Below, piece after piece: positions 45,701 through 58,214 of a stretch of 64,000 bases of DNA; within the stretch, counting starts at the first letter, position 1; each line of letters begins with the position of its first letter. Origin of the DNA: Shiraia sp. slf14 (lineage: Eukaryota > Ascomycota > Dothideomycetes > Pleosporales > Shiraiaceae); assembly GCA_000498155.1 (NCBI GenBank), contig AXZN01000045.1:310001-374000 (forward strand), written 5' to 3'. The notes under the pieces are model-generated. The model was not told the DNA's origin. It ran no database searches and was given only the letters and a program-made list of their open reading frames with translations. The position numbers and the translations under genes are program-made.

Positions 45701-45891
45701 CTACATCGACCACATGTAAAATCTCCAGTGGAGTGATTTAACAGATGTCTCTGCAAATGTTCCGCCCTTGTGAAACTTCTTCCACAAGACTCATTTACAC
45801 AAACAAACTTCTTGCCTTCATTCTTCTTGCCTGCTGTATCCCTTCTCTTGCGTCTTGCTCGAGGTGGGTGAGCTAATGGAATGGTAGCCAT
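42787..45891 (-). CDS. hxnR: C2H2/fungal_trans transcription factor, HxnR-like
   Basis: Four exons give about 930 residues; the start is ATG 45891 (an in-frame ATG 45 bases upstream is possible). Two adjacent C2H2 fingers lie near the N-terminus: CVNESCGRSF...HLLNH and CGRCRAHF...HMTRH. The second is completed across the first intron. A long Ser/Asn/Pro-rich linker follows, then a fungal-specific transcription-factor domain (PF04082) from about residue 410 (DLFFTRFNTVYPLIHMSTF) onward. This combination of N-terminal C2H2 fingers and PF04082 is that of HxnR, the nicotinate-pathway activator of Aspergillus nidulans. The adjoining genes match the same pathway, which is why I use the symbol. By homology it would be a pathway-specific inducer-dependent activator. 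Confidence 0.8.
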
Positions 45892-46433
45892 GGTTTCACA
45901 ATCGTGAATTGAAGGTTGGGGGATGAATGGGGGCAAGAAAATCTAAGAGCATTTTGGTAGTGTAAGCTTGAGGGCCCTTATCGTGGATAAGTGGCTTGGT
46001 GGAGCTCGAGGTATACGCCGGGAACGCCAGGAGCGGGGTTGAGTGGAGCCATGACCTTTGGCGAGGCACTAATTACAAGAGTGGGGGTGGATTGTGATGA
46101 ATACATGCATGTTGTATTCGGACTTCGTTCGTACGTGTTAATCTCGGCGTAATTCTGTCGCGACTGATTCGGTAGAGTAACTTTGACAATTCGAATGGTA
46201 TGAGGTTGTGAGAAATATGCGTGTGGTGAACCTGTCCCATACGTTGGGGATACCCGATGTGGCAATTCTACCAAGAACAATCAAGAAGACTGAGGAACAT
46301 TGCGCTGTCACCATATATGTTACATCTACATCTTTCAATCTGATCTTTCAGCTATATACTCAAGTAAATGTTCCAAAAGTATGCTTATTAATTCTAAATG
46401 TGTGCTCATCGCCAAACATGCAAATAAATACTA
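45892..46433. other. Intergenic, regulator promoter
   Basis: About 540 bases between the regulator start and the stop of the molybdenum hydroxylase gene. No gene is supported. Confidence 0.45.
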
Positions 46434-49400
46434 CTACGCCACGGCTACCAGGAACCCAGTCTCACCCTCTTTCCTCACAGTTCTAGCTCTTTCAACCAAG
46501 TCATCTCCGACCGCTAATCTCAGTCTCTCAGCTGTCGCAGGACTATCCAAAACCACACTGCCCTTCTTGCCATTCATTTTTCTCGCCGCCATAACGGCCT
46601 CCCTCAAAGCAAAGAACACGGTACTGCCCAAGAATAGTGGTGGCTCACCAATTCCTTTACTACTCTGCACACTTCGAAGATGGTTCCATGATAATGGTTT
46701 ACCGTCGTTGTCGTAGCGTAGCATAGATGCGTTGAAGATCTGTGGGATATCGCTGAAGCCAGGGATTTTGTAGGTTCCTGGGCCGCGGGTGAAGAGCTGG
46801 CCATCTCGTGTCCAAAGGGTTTCTTCGATGGTGAAAAGGCCTTGGCCTTGGATGAAGGCGCCTTCGATTTGGCCGTAGTCGATTGCAGGGTTGATGGATT
46901 GTCCGACATCCTATGGTGTAATTGTTAGTAAAGCCCCAGCGAGGTGAGTAGGTGACTGAAAGTATTACCATCATAATGTCGCTTCTCAGTACAGTGTGAT
47001 CACCCGTCAACAAATCAAGCTCAACTTCAGATGTTGCGGCACCTTGCGTCCAATAGTGGTACATTGGTTTGACAGTTTCCCAATTAGTATCGCCCCATTT
47101 ATACCCGACTTTATCCATTTTCCAAAAGCCATTTGCTGCCAGGTTGACACGGTCAAGATATGCGGCGTGAGCAAGGTCCTTAAGCGGGGCGTTCTTTCCA
47201 AGCTTTTCTCGATAAGGCTGCAGTCGCTCATTCAGCTGGTCGCAGGCATTTTTAACAGCCATGCCGTTGAGGTCTGAGCCAGAAGATGCAGCGGTTGGCG
47301 ATGCATTCGCTATCTGATATGTTTGGCTGTCTTGTGTGAAGATTGCATCAAGAGGAGTGCCAAGTTCTTGCGCTGCGATCTGGCACATCTTCGTATACAA
47401 GCCTTGACCCATCTCAGTTCCTGCATGATGTAACAAAACGCTGCCATCATGATAAATTTTGACATATGCTGCACCTTGATTGAGATGTAGCGCCGTGGCA
47501 AAACTTAGCCCAAACTTTGAAGGGACAAGGCAGATACCTCGCTTTTTCCAACGATTTTTCGCGTTGAACTCTGCGATTTCGGCCTTTCTCTTCTCATAAT
47601 TCGAAGACTTCGCAAGTTGCTGGAGCAGTAGAGGCACATGCCAATCTTCATCAATCTTCTGGAAGAAGGGAGTATGTTCTCCTCGCTTGTATAGGTTTTT
47701 CAGACGCAATTCATCAATGTCCGTACCGAGGCCTTCCGCAAGATTGTACATGATCGTCTCCGCAATGTACATCCCTTGTGGTGCTCCGAATCCACGATAC
47801 GCAGTATTGCTGTGAATGTTCGTTTTGCATACATAACCCCGCAAAAACACGTTCGGGCATTCATAACAATTGTCCAAATGAGTCAAACATCGGTCCATGA
47901 CGGCTCCACTTAAGTCTTGTGAGAAGCCGCCATTGTTGTAAACATCGGCTTCGAAAGCCAAAAGTTTGCCTTCTTTCGTAACACCGACCTTCCATCGCGC
48001 TTGGAAAGGATGTCGTTGACCGCTTAATAGCATGTCTTCGTCCCGATTGAGCATTAATCGGACTGGTCTCTTTTCCTTCTTCGCGGCAATTGAGGTATAC
48101 ACAGCGAATGGGACGCTACGAGACTCCTTGCCACCAAAGGCTCCTCCCATACGTTTTACACGTGCATTCACGCGGTTACTAGGCACTCCAAGCACTGAAC
48201 TGACAAATTCTTGGGTTTCCATGGTATTTTGGGTAGATGACCAAACCTCCATAGCTCCATCTTCGCCAGATGGTATCGAAAGCGCTGCATTTGTCTCGAG
48301 ATAAAAATGTTCTTGACCACCTTGACGGGTGGCTCCTTCAAATATGCGGTCACATTTGGCAAAAGCTTCCTTCATCTTGTCGTCAATAGCGAGGCCCTTT
48401 CTGAGGAACTTGCCGTGTTCATAGAAGCTCTCAGCAGCAATGGCTTCATCGATTGTTATGATAGGTTTCAGTTCTTCGTATTCGACTTTGACAGCTTTTG
48501 CAGCAGCTTGAGCCTCCAGCGCCGAACTGGCGTACACCATACCGATAACTTGACCATGTGACATAACTTTATCTTCTGCGAAGAATTGCTCGTCTTTTCT
48601 TATTGATCCCCAGATATTAGCATCTTTTGGTATACTGTGCCTGTCGATATAGCCCACGACACCAGGCATTTCTAACGCACGATCCCAGTCAACGCTAAGA
48701 ATTCTTGCATGAGCTTTCGTCGACATCACGAGACCGCCAAAGAGCTCCCGATCCAACCGTGGCATGTCATCAATGTATTCTGCCTCGCCGGTGCATTGCT
48801 TTAATGCCGAGAGATGCGGAACTTGTCTGCCAACTACACGTTGCTCATGAGGATTGTAATCATCTCTGGTGCCGCTAGAGATGCCACGGTGAATCTCATC
48901 AGCGACTTGCCCATCAACGTTACCAAGACCTAGCTCAGCTGCAGACTCATGCCAGAAGCGGAAGAACAATGACAATGCCAATGTTCTACGGTAGTCAGCC
49001 ATGCCACCTGGCACGCTATAGGGGAGGTTGTAATCTTGTAGCAGAGCATTCAAAGCAACATCTAATGTCTCTGAATGAAACCACTGCCTTCCAAGTAAAG
49101 CTTTCTGGGTTTTCGGTGACTCCTTCATTATTGGCGCCATGCCCCCATATGCTAAGCTAATATCCTCCACGATACCTTCTTGGTTTACTCTTACGCGAAA
49201 AGCAGCTGTTACGATCGCAATGTCGTCATCTTTCCTTTTGGCTTGCTTATATGCTTTCAACACTTCGCGAGATTTTTTTGATGGCAGAGGTATGCGTATA
49301 CGGTATAGTACGCCGTCAGGAGGCAATGTTGTTGTTCGGTATGCGACGAAGAATGTTGACATTGGCAGATCCGTTATATCGTTCTTTTTATTTACCACTT

Positions 49401-50961
49401 CCAGGGTTGCATTAGCTGCCATGAGCACCGGATTGGCATCTGAGATGGGCGATGCGGTTGCGATATTTCCAGCCAGTGAAGCGACGTTTCGAATCTGGCG
49501 ACCAGCAAAATATCGTAATTGCCTTCGAAGAGCCTCGAGGACCATTGCGCGTTTTCCAAGCTTGGCATATACCTGCTTACAGATGGTTTCAAGTTCAGTC
49601 AGCGGAGTGTTTGCCATGAAAGTAATTTCTTGGGCCGTTTCTAGCTCTGCATCTGATGGAAGCTTTGTATGCCTCAATTCTGGGATATCTGAGACGTAGA
49701 CTGAGACTGCGAAATCTGAGTTCTTGAAGCGAACTTCGACTTGGACCTCGCTAGCACCAGCAACAAGCTTTGCAGAAGGGTATGCATCCTTCAACTCTAC
49801 AAGCTGATCGATTTTGGTTGGTCTGAACCAGACTTTCCTGTCGTTTCCATAACACAATGGCTTCGGCTCGTACTTCCAAAGTCCTGGCGGAAATATGAGT
49901 TCAGTGTCAGGAGTATACTCCTTGAACTCAATTCTTGGAATGCCGTTCTGATTCGAAGGAGCTGGTGCAGTGGGGAGTGATGATGATGTCTTGACCTCAG
50001 AACTTGCGGTTTGTGACTCCTTGCTCTTCAAAGGCTTGGCATACTCTGCACCACTGATAGCTTGATCGTGGGATGGTCCTTTCTCCTCATTGGCAATGGG
50101 AGAGATGTGATCTTCATCCGAACTTGAAGCAGGCTCTGTTGGCGGGGAGGATGCATTTGACTTTTCCTCAGCAGAACTACTATCGGATACGGTATCTCGA
50201 CAACAACCACCAGGCCGTCCGCATGATATTTTTGATGGACCTCCACAGCCATTCCTCGTCAAATCAATGACCTCTTTCTCGAAAGGATTAGCAATTACAG
50301 CCGTTGGCTCATCTTCTTCCGCCAGTTGACCCTTCAAATCCTCAGTAACAAACGTTTTCGCTGCATTCAATATCGGCTTGTATCCAGTACATCGGCATAA
50401 ATTCCCATCCAAATGGCCCTCCAGTTCAATATCTCGAGTACTCAGATGGAACTTATTCGTCTCAGGATTATACGCATTTCTTACAACGGCATACAAGCTC
50501 ATCACAATCCCAGGAGTGCAAAATCCACATTGGCTTCCGTGAAGTTTCGCAATTCGCTCTTGAAGAGGATGTGGTCTCTCGACATTGCCAATACCCTCGA
50601 CGGTGATGACATGCTTGCCATCAATGCCAACCAATGGGAACAAGCATGCATTCACAGATACATGTTTTATCCTTCTCTTGTCAGATTGATGATCTGGGAC
50701 TTGCAGAACCACTGTGCATGCACCGCAGCCACCCTCGCCACATCCTAGTTTCGTGCCCTTGAGATTTGGCTGTGCACGAATGTAATCCAAAAGCGTCCAA
50801 TGCGGGTTCGGATTGCTGATAATTGTTTTCCTGCCATTGATGTAGCAGGTGATATCTGGTGAGGTGTAAGTTGATTGGATGAGCGGGGTTAACGCTTCTG
50901 TGGCGGAAAGGCCCCGAGGTGACTCCGCTGCTGCAGATTTTGGTGGAACAGGAAGAGCCAT
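46434..50961 (-). CDS. hxnS: Molybdenum hydroxylase (xanthine dehydrogenase family), HxnS or HxA
   Basis: Two exons (50961-46969, 46910-46434) encode 1,489 residues. The N-terminal [2Fe-2S] domains have GCGEGGCGAC and CGFCTPG...CRCTGY. A Ser/Pro-rich linker of about 110 residues follows, starting at a Cys-rich GRPGGCC. Next come the FAD domain (VAGASEVQVEVRF) and the Mo domain with FGGKESRS, TAYRGFGAPQGM, TEMGQGLYTKM, SPTAASSGSD and the catalytic GIGEPPLFLG Glu. This family hydroxylates purines (HxA) or nicotinate to 6-hydroxynicotinate (HxnS) using water and NAD. Purine-site residues appear kept, so sequence alone does not separate the two. The symbol hxnS rests on the cluster context. It is divergent from the hxnT-like gene (534 bases apart). 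All cofactor motifs are present. Confidence 0.85.
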
Positions 50962-51495
50962 GACATATCGCGGTTCCTCCTATTGCAGATGAAGATGGCT
51001 ATATTTCAGTAACAAGGAAAGTCTTCGAGTATGCGGTTTCAGCTGTGATATGGCTTTTGGTCATTGCTGACCCCTCAGCTTTGCTTTGTGCATCCGCTGG
51101 CAAATTCACGTAATGGTTGCTGTGATTGGACGTGACATGGACGCTCCCGATACGTGTTACCCGATGTATGATCCGCTGCACCCCACTCTTGACTGCAGAT
51201 GTCAATGGCGGCGGGAGGGCGTGTAGGAATGGCGGGGGTTAGAGAGTCCATGAATGGTGGAGATATAGGTCACATCCGCTCTTGCCTGATTGGTCGGATT
51301 TCGACATTTTAGGAAGTCACTCCCCCATTTCTGCAACACCACTTCCGAGTATGAGATGCTGCCATTGACAATGGAAACTAGCGTAGATACAAAAATACAC
51401 CTTTGGATCGAACAACATGCTCAAACTATACTCTCAAACCTACAATACCCAATTGCTCTCCTTCACTGTCCTAGACTGAATTTCATACCATCAAA
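50962..51495. promoter_or_regulatory. Divergent promoter, hxnS-like / hxnT-like
   Basis: A 534-base region between two divergent start codons, so both promoters must lie here. No HGATAR (GATA-factor) consensus was found in it by eye. Confidence 0.5.
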
Positions 51496-52988
51496 ATGCC
51501 CAAAGCAGATACACCACCAGGCTTCAAGCCTCTGAAAGATACAGCTCTCTTTTCTCCTTTCAAATTGGGCTCCATCACTTTGGAGCATAGAATTGTCCAA
51601 GCTCCCCTGACCCGCATGCGCGCCGTCAAAGAAAGCGATGGAGTCTATATACCAGGAGACTTACACGTAAAATACTACTCCCAACGCGCTTCAAAAGGTG
51701 GACTACAAATCACCGAAGCCACTGATATTGCAAAATACGTACGTCTCCAACGTTCATCCCATAATTCCCCTTCATCCCATTTTCTTTCACATCTCCCACT
51801 CAACTACTCGAAACCAAGAAAAACAGCCCAAACCAATCCCTCAACTCACTTCACTTCACTTCATTCAACCCCAAACCCAAACCTACAAGCTAACCACACC
51901 CCCAGGCCTCAGGCTACCCCTCCGTCCCCGGCATCTTCACCGCCAGCCAAATCGCCGCCTGGACGCACATCACATCCGCCGTGCACGCAAAGGGCGGCCA
52001 CATATTCCTGCAACTCTGGCACACAGGCCGCGCCTCACCCCCCTCCTTCCTTGGCGGCGCCCAACCCGTCTCCTCCAGCACGCTCCCCATGCCGGGCTCC
52101 TGGCTCGACGGCACAGACTGCGCTGCCCACCCACCCCGCCCGTTGACCCAGGATGAAATTAAAGGGTTGGTGAAGGACTGGGGCCAAGCAGCACGTAATG
52201 CGATTGCTGCGGGGTTTGATGGCGTGGAAGTGCATGCTGCGAATGGGTATTTGCTGGAGCAGTTCTTGCATGATAATGTGAATGTGAGGACGGATGGGTA
52301 TGGAGGGGGTGTGGAGGGGAGGTGTCGGTTTGTGTTGGAGGTGTTGGAAGAATGTTGTGAGGCAGTCGGGGCGGAGAAGGTGGGAGTCAGGTTGAGTCCG
52401 TGGAATTATTTTCAGGGGACGAGGGATAGTGATCCCGTGGGGTGTTGGGGGTATTTGTGTGGGAGGATTAGGGAGTTGGAAGGGGGGTTGGCGTATGTGC
52501 ATATGTAAGTGTTTTCTTCTTCTCCTTCTTATACGTATTTGCCTGGGCGGCGTTTGGATGAAGGAAAGATAGGGTGAATAATATTAACAAATCACAGGGT
52601 CGAACCACGCTTCGACGAAACCCTCTCCGCCACCGAAAAACTCTCCTCCCTCTCCTCTACAACCCCGACCTCCAAACCCTCTCTTTTGCCCTTCCGAACC
52701 ATCTTATCCTCTCCCTCCCCATCAGTTACTCCCTCTTCAACCTCAACCCCAACCCCACCGATCCCTCTCCTCTCCGCCGGCTCCTACACGCGCCTGAACG
52801 CCCTTCCCGCCGTCACCTCGGGCGCAACGGACCTCGTAGTCTTCGGGCGGTGGTTCATTTCGAATCCAGACCTGCCAGAGCGGTTGAGAGAGGGCTGGGA
52901 GTTGAGCGAGTATGATCGGAGTACGTTTTATGGGGCGGAGCCGCCGGAGAGGGGGTATGTGGATTATGGGATTTATGGGGAGTCGTGA
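51496..52988 (+). CDS. hxnT: Old Yellow Enzyme-family flavin oxidoreductase, HxnT-like
   Basis: Three exons (51496-51738, 51906-52504, 52598-52988) encode 410 residues. An FMN-binding TIM barrel of the OYE family: LFSPFKLGSITLEHRIVQAP at the N-terminus, FLQLWHTGRAS, the GVEVHAANGYLLEQF active-site segment with His and Asn, VGVRLSPW, and VFGRWFISNPDLP near the phosphate site. OYEs use NAD(P)H to reduce activated C=C bonds. In the hxn pathway HxnT acts on a hydroxylated pyridine ring intermediate. Between YVHMVEPRF and the last barrel strands the sequence is Ser/Thr/Pro-rich and less conserved. The gene is intact. Confidence 0.88.
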
Positions 52989-53372
52989 AAGTGGAGATAA
53001 ATAATAAGAGGGGGGATGGGGGGAGAGGAGATAGAAGAGATGCTAGAGAGTGGATTGTGGATTGGATAGAAAAAGGAATGGGGAGTTTGACGGTTAGGAA
53101 TTTCAGATTGATGACAGATACATAGAGAATTAAAAAAGGCCTTTGAATTTACGATGTTGATTTGTGTTAATTTGTTGAATTGAACCCCATGTTCCACTTT
53201 ACAATATCCTACGTATAAAAGAGTGAGGTGTTCAGATTACCACCATCGATGTATACCATCCAGATCTAACAAGACCATATCCCAGACTTTTCCCATAGGT
53301 CGTAGCTCTATCAATCTATCTGTAATAAGAAACGCCCAGTGCAATGCATTTTTAAAATGGTTGTAACCAAAA
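52989..53372. other. Intergenic, convergent 3' flanks
   Basis: About 380 bases between two convergent stop codons, with a G-rich start. Nothing further is seen. Confidence 0.45.
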
Positions 53373-55430
53373 CTAAGTATCTCTCAAAAACTGCTCGTAG
53401 TACTGATCTAGCCATTGCACTGCTGCATGGCCACTCTCCCGGGTGCCATTAGGGAAGCGGCGGACAGTGCCGACATACCCGTCAGGCCTAACATTCAACA
53501 CCACAACTTCATTATCGTCAAGGCCGTCCAGCCACTTGTCTATGCATGATTGCTTGCGAGTATCTTTCTCTGGGACATCGTCGAGATAGAAAGTCCAGGC
53601 AGACTCGCGCAGGATGGCAGGCAAGTCCTTGATCTCGATATCATTACGGTTCATGTCTGTCACAAGAGCATATGTGAAAACACCGCTAATAGGCGTGTAG
53701 CGCTCTGGAAGAACGAACTGGTCGTGTGGTGCGGCCAGAGGGGGTTGGACTGTGTATGATGCATTCCCTGCAGCTGTTGCACGGCCAACATAAGAACCAC
53801 TGCCCAGATGGGCGTGACATACAGTGTCCAAGAAAGGCATTGCTGCGCGAACGTTGTGGGCAAAGAAGTAGATGCGAAATTGGCCGAGAGCAGGTATGTC
53901 GGTTTGAATATCGACTGGGTTGGCATCAATGTAGCGAGTGACCTTGGCTGGAGGCAGCAGATAGCCTGGCTTGAGGTGACCGCGATCATAGCCCTTGGAA
54001 TGGACATTGAGCACATTTGGCTGATAGCTTACGCCATAGCCTGATATGAAAGCCACATTCTTTGCAAAATTTGCTGCGAGTGCTGTAGGGTCTCCATCAT
54101 GGAAAGCATTGGCGTGTTCGTAATCGAAGTCAATCAGGTCATTCGCAATCTTCTTGCGCTCTTCCTCATACGTCTCCAACAAGCTGGGTTTGGCAAGACC
54201 GCGGGTGGCAAAGTTAAGCTTCCAAGCCAAATTCCACGAGTCATGCATCGAAGTATTCATTCCCTGAGCAGCTTTTGGCGAGTGGGTGTGACTAGCATCG
54301 CCAGCAATAAACACTCTACGTTCGTCATCTACGAAGCGTGCAGCCACCCTTTGGCCGATTTTGTACCTGCCAAACCACTCGACCAGCTTCCACTCAAGTC
54401 GGTAAGGCTGTAGAATCGCTTGGGCTCGCTTCTGCATAAATTCTTGTGTAGCTTTCTCCGCACCCATGGCTTCATTGGAGTCTGGTCTCAATTCAATGTA
54501 AAGACGGGTCAAACCTCTCTCACGAGGAATCATGAGTACTGAGCCAAGCTGCTCAGACTGAATGGCCACCTTACTCCAGATGTCAGGGAAGTCTGTATCG
54601 AGCACCCCATCCAGAACACCCCAGACAGCTTCCGATGAAGCACCGACAGGAGTTGCTCCTGGTATGCACTTGCGGACTTTGGAATGTGCACCATCGCAGC
54701 CCACAATGTAGCGAGTGTTGAAGGTCTTCTTGGCATGATTGACGTGCTGCTTGCAGTTTACAGTCAAGGGTCGGATCGACATGGGCGTGTAATCAAAGTC
54801 GACAAAAGCAGTGTTGCGCAGGACCACCACGCCACGTTCCCTCAGATCATCCTCAAAGATTGCCTCGACCATACCCTGGTGGACAAGCAGGATGTATGGG
54901 TCGAGGAGGTCCACCACGGGCGGGTAGTGGATCTCGCGGCCAGTGCGGTGTAGGGGTTCCTGAGCATTGGATTTCCAAAAGGAAATGTCGTAGATGCGTA
55001 CACCTTTGCGGAGCAGCGGTTCAACGATGCGCATCTGCTTAAGGGTTTCGATTGTCTTGGGCTGAATGCCATCAGCACGGCCAGTCGAGGTGCGGTCGGC
55101 ACGGTCGTCAATGATGCGTGTCTTGATGCCATAGCGGACCAGGTTGTCACTGCCTTGATTAGTTCGTGCCTTCCTCCTGTTCCAGTGCCAATTGACTCAC
55201 GCAAGCATGAGACCAGCAGGCCCAGCGCCAACGACCAAGACGTCACTCATGAAGCTCGAATAGTCTTCCTCTTTGGTGGTGTAGGAGAATTGGGATGCAA
55301 CGTCCAGACTGGTTCCAGATGAACGAGATTCTGTATCAGTGACCAGACCAGGGGCCATCTTCTGCAGCTTGGAAGAGGTTGGACTGGTCGAGGTCGAGCG
55401 CTTCATGAGGCTCCATATCGAGGGAGCCAT
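53373..55430 (-). CDS. hxnV: Phenol-2-monooxygenase-type FAD hydroxylase, HxnV-like
   Basis: Two exons (55430-55201, 55149-53373) encode 668 residues. The FAD-binding GxGxxG is VLVVGAGPAGLMLADNLVRYG at about residues 63-83. The DG motif is VGCDGAHSKVR, and the GD motif FIAGDASHTHSPKAAQGMN is intact. A C-terminal thioredoxin-like domain of about 180 residues, ending near WLDQYYEQFL, matches phenol 2-monooxygenase. Class A flavoprotein hydroxylases add one oxygen ortho to a phenolic OH using NADPH. HxnV of the nicotinate pathway belongs to this group. The first 60 residues are Ser/Thr-rich, and an alternative start (ATG at residue 25 or 61) is possible. Confidence 0.88.
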
Positions 55431-56152
55431 ACTATAAGGCAGGCAGATAGTAGGTTGGATCGGCCTTGGGCTAGAGTGCAGAAATGGGGGTGAACAAAGT
55501 CACAAGAGGGGCAGACATGCGATTATCTGGCTGGCATCTGGCCATATTCAAACCCTCGTAGACGGCCATGTGGAAGTGGGTAACTTTTCGTCAACGGCTG
55601 CAGGCGAGGAAAAATGGTTTGGCCCATCGGGTGACTGGCGCCCAGGATTGTGACGCACAAAGAAACGCAGCGCGTGCTGGTGAAGCTGGTTTGGTCGACT
55701 GACAAAGCTGCCAAAAGTTGTGTCGGTGTGAACCGCGTCTACGCGCCTCGGCATCGGAAGGCGTGCCGGGGGCCCCTGCCGCCAGTCAAACCCACGTCCG
55801 TGCCCGTCGTCCTCCACTCCACCCCCCACTGTTCATCTCGCTCATTTCGCCCTACTGTTCATCTCGCCTACTGTGAGAGAGATCTGCCCTGTCACGTTTT
55901 CGACCAGCCGCTGGAAAAATAGTCCGTATTCGTTTAGACAGGTACGAGAAGATAGGTAATGCATTGGGCCCAGGATAAGGAACCACGTAGTCACTCACTA
56001 CCTATCTGCCTGCCTACTAGACTGCTAATTTTTTATTGTTACTAGTCAAACTTATCTGCTGCCTCTTCAATCAAACTCTCTCTTTCTCCCTCTCTACTAA
56101 GGACCCATACACTTGGTGACTTGGCCCCCTCCCCCTACCACTCCAACGCACC
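55431..56152. promoter_or_regulatory. Divergent promoter, hxnV-like / amidase, with GATA sites
   Basis: 722 bases between divergent starts. Five HGATAR-consensus sites are visible: AGATAG at 55445-55450 and 55950-55955, and reverse-strand sites at 55523-55528, 56002-56007 and 56052-56057. HGATAR is the binding consensus of AreA-type nitrogen regulators, which co-control hxn genes in A. nidulans. A direct repeat ACTGTTCATCTCGC occurs at 55828-55841 and 55854-55867. Binding is inferred from consensus only. Confidence 0.45.
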
Positions 56153-58214
56153 ATGACGTCCTCTGCAACTCCACAATGGCTGCAAACAGCAGAAAAGAAA
56201 CGTGATCTACGCGAGACCGCAATCCGTGATTTCGTCAAACGCTCCAAGAATTCCGCCGAGGTACCTGTTTGCCCAGCTTCATTCGCTGCGAATTCGCGTT
56301 TACTTTTTCTAGTCCCTGCAACCCGATGCTTTTGGCAACACGGCAAGCGAACACGAAACGGTTACGGGCAAGGACTCTGTCGGAGAAATTCAACAGGCCC
56401 TTCTGTCGGGTGTCGTAACTGCCCAAGAGTTGTGCATCGCCTACATCCACCGGTAGTGTCCGCCGTGCCCCTTTGTGTGTCGTACCATTCTCACGCCATT
56501 TCTTACAGCGCCGTTGAAGCCCACCACCGTGTAAGACTAACTTCTCCACTCCCTCATCTCTTGTCGCCTCAAGCACATCGTACTGACCCGCCGCACAGAC
56601 AAACTGGCACGTTTTGACCGTTCGCCGCACTGCACTTCCGACATGTGGCTGATGACTTGGCTTCAGCCTTACAGAAATCTTTTTCGACGATGCCCTCCAG
56701 CGGGCCAAGGAACTTGACGACTTTTTCCGCAAGACTGGTCGTCTTGTTGGTCCCTTGCATGGCGTGCCCATGACTCTCAAAGATCAATTTGATGTACGAG
56801 GGTATGACAGCACGCTGGGCTATGTAGGACGTGCATTCAAGCCTGCGTCGCAAGACTGCGTCCTGGTGTCACTACTGAAGCAAATGGGTGCCGTCATTCT
56901 TGCCAAATCCAACCTGCCCCAGAGCATCATGGTAGGTGGCCGCGCAACTCTAACGGTCCAATGCAAACCCTGATGAATGACATGAATGCTGAGAGTTGTT
57001 TTATGTAGTGGTGTGAAACCGACAATCCCTTGTGGGGCGTTACTGTCCATCCGCTGAACCCCGAATTTACTTCCGGTGGGTCCACTGGTGGTGAAGGTAC
57101 GCTTTTGGCACTCCACGGATCAGTCGTTGGATGGGGCACAGATATTGGTGGCAGTATCCGTATACCCTCCCACATGAACGGCCTATACGGTCTTAAGCCG
57201 AGTGTAAGAACCTGATTTTATTGATTAAGCACAGGGCACTGACATTCGGTAGAGCACCCGCTTGCCATATCAGGGTGTGGCTGTATCTACCGAAGGCCAA
57301 GAACATGTGCCGTCTGTAATCGGACCAATTAGTCGGAACATAGACTCGCTCATCGCAGCTACCAAAGCAGTCATTAATGCGAGTCCATGGGACCACGATC
57401 CAAAATGCAGTCCCATTCCATGGAGATCGGGGGCTTACATAGAAGTCCAATCTCGCCCATTGGTTATAGCAGTTATGCAAGACGACGGTGTTGTCAAAGT
57501 GCACCCGCCTATTGCCCGCGTACTGGAAGAGGTTGCAGACAAGCTCAAACAGGCAGGACATGAACTTGTCCCATGGGAGCCCGGTACTCTTCATCAAGAA
57601 TGCATTGACATAATGGTACGGCTGCCTCTTCAAGTATAACAGCGGTGCTAATTTTCCAGGATCAATTTTACACGGCTGATGGATGCGAAGATATCCGAAG
57701 GGACATAGAAGCCGGCGGTGAGCCTTGCATACCGCACGTAGGAATGCTCATGAACAGAGGCAAAGCGATATCAGTCTACGAATATTGGCAACTAAACAAG
57801 CAGAAACATGCTGCGCAAAAGCGCTATCTTGACCTCTGGAACTCGACCAAGTCACCAGAGTCGGGAAGGCCAATTGATATCCTTCTTGCTCCTGTGATGC
57901 CGCATTCAGCGATTCCGCATCGTCAGTGTAAGTGGGTAGGCTATACTAAAGTCTTCAACTTTATAGACTACCCATCAGTGGTGATTCCTGCTGGAAAAAT
58001 TTCAAAGGACCTCGATGCCGATGCAGCAAAAGACATGAGCTCCTACCAACCGAGAAATCCTCTTGATGAATGGAATTGGAACACCTTTGATCTTGAGACT
58101 ATGCATGATATGCCAATTGGCGTACAGATTATCACGCGCCGACTGCAAGAGGAGAAGGCGCTGGGTGCTGCAAAGCTTATAGATGAGACTTTGAAAGGAT
58201 TGCGGACTCCATGA
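56153..58214 (+). CDS. hxnN: Amidase (amidase-signature family), HxnN-like
   Basis: Eight exons: 56153-56260, 56313-56452, 56509-56530, 56599-56606, 56667-56931, 57009-57203, 57253-57615 and 57660-58214, giving 551 residues. Exons 3 and 4 are 22 and 8 bases, and the intron after exon 4 appears to start with GC (GCACGT). This chain recreates the conserved RAVEAHHRTNCLTEI segment exactly. The Ser-cisSer-Lys triad is visible: Lys in MTLKDQFD, Ser in SGGSTGGEG and Ser in DIGGSIRIP. The protein resembles fungal acetamidases. In the hxn pathway HxnN hydrolyses a hydroxyglutaramate-type amide, releasing ammonium. It is followed by the hxnM-like gene in the same direction. Confidence 0.88.

Noticed and set aside
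49139..49699. 186-codon ORF opposite the Mo-hydroxylase FAD domain
   Set aside because: It is an antisense shadow of a conserved gene, with no family pattern.
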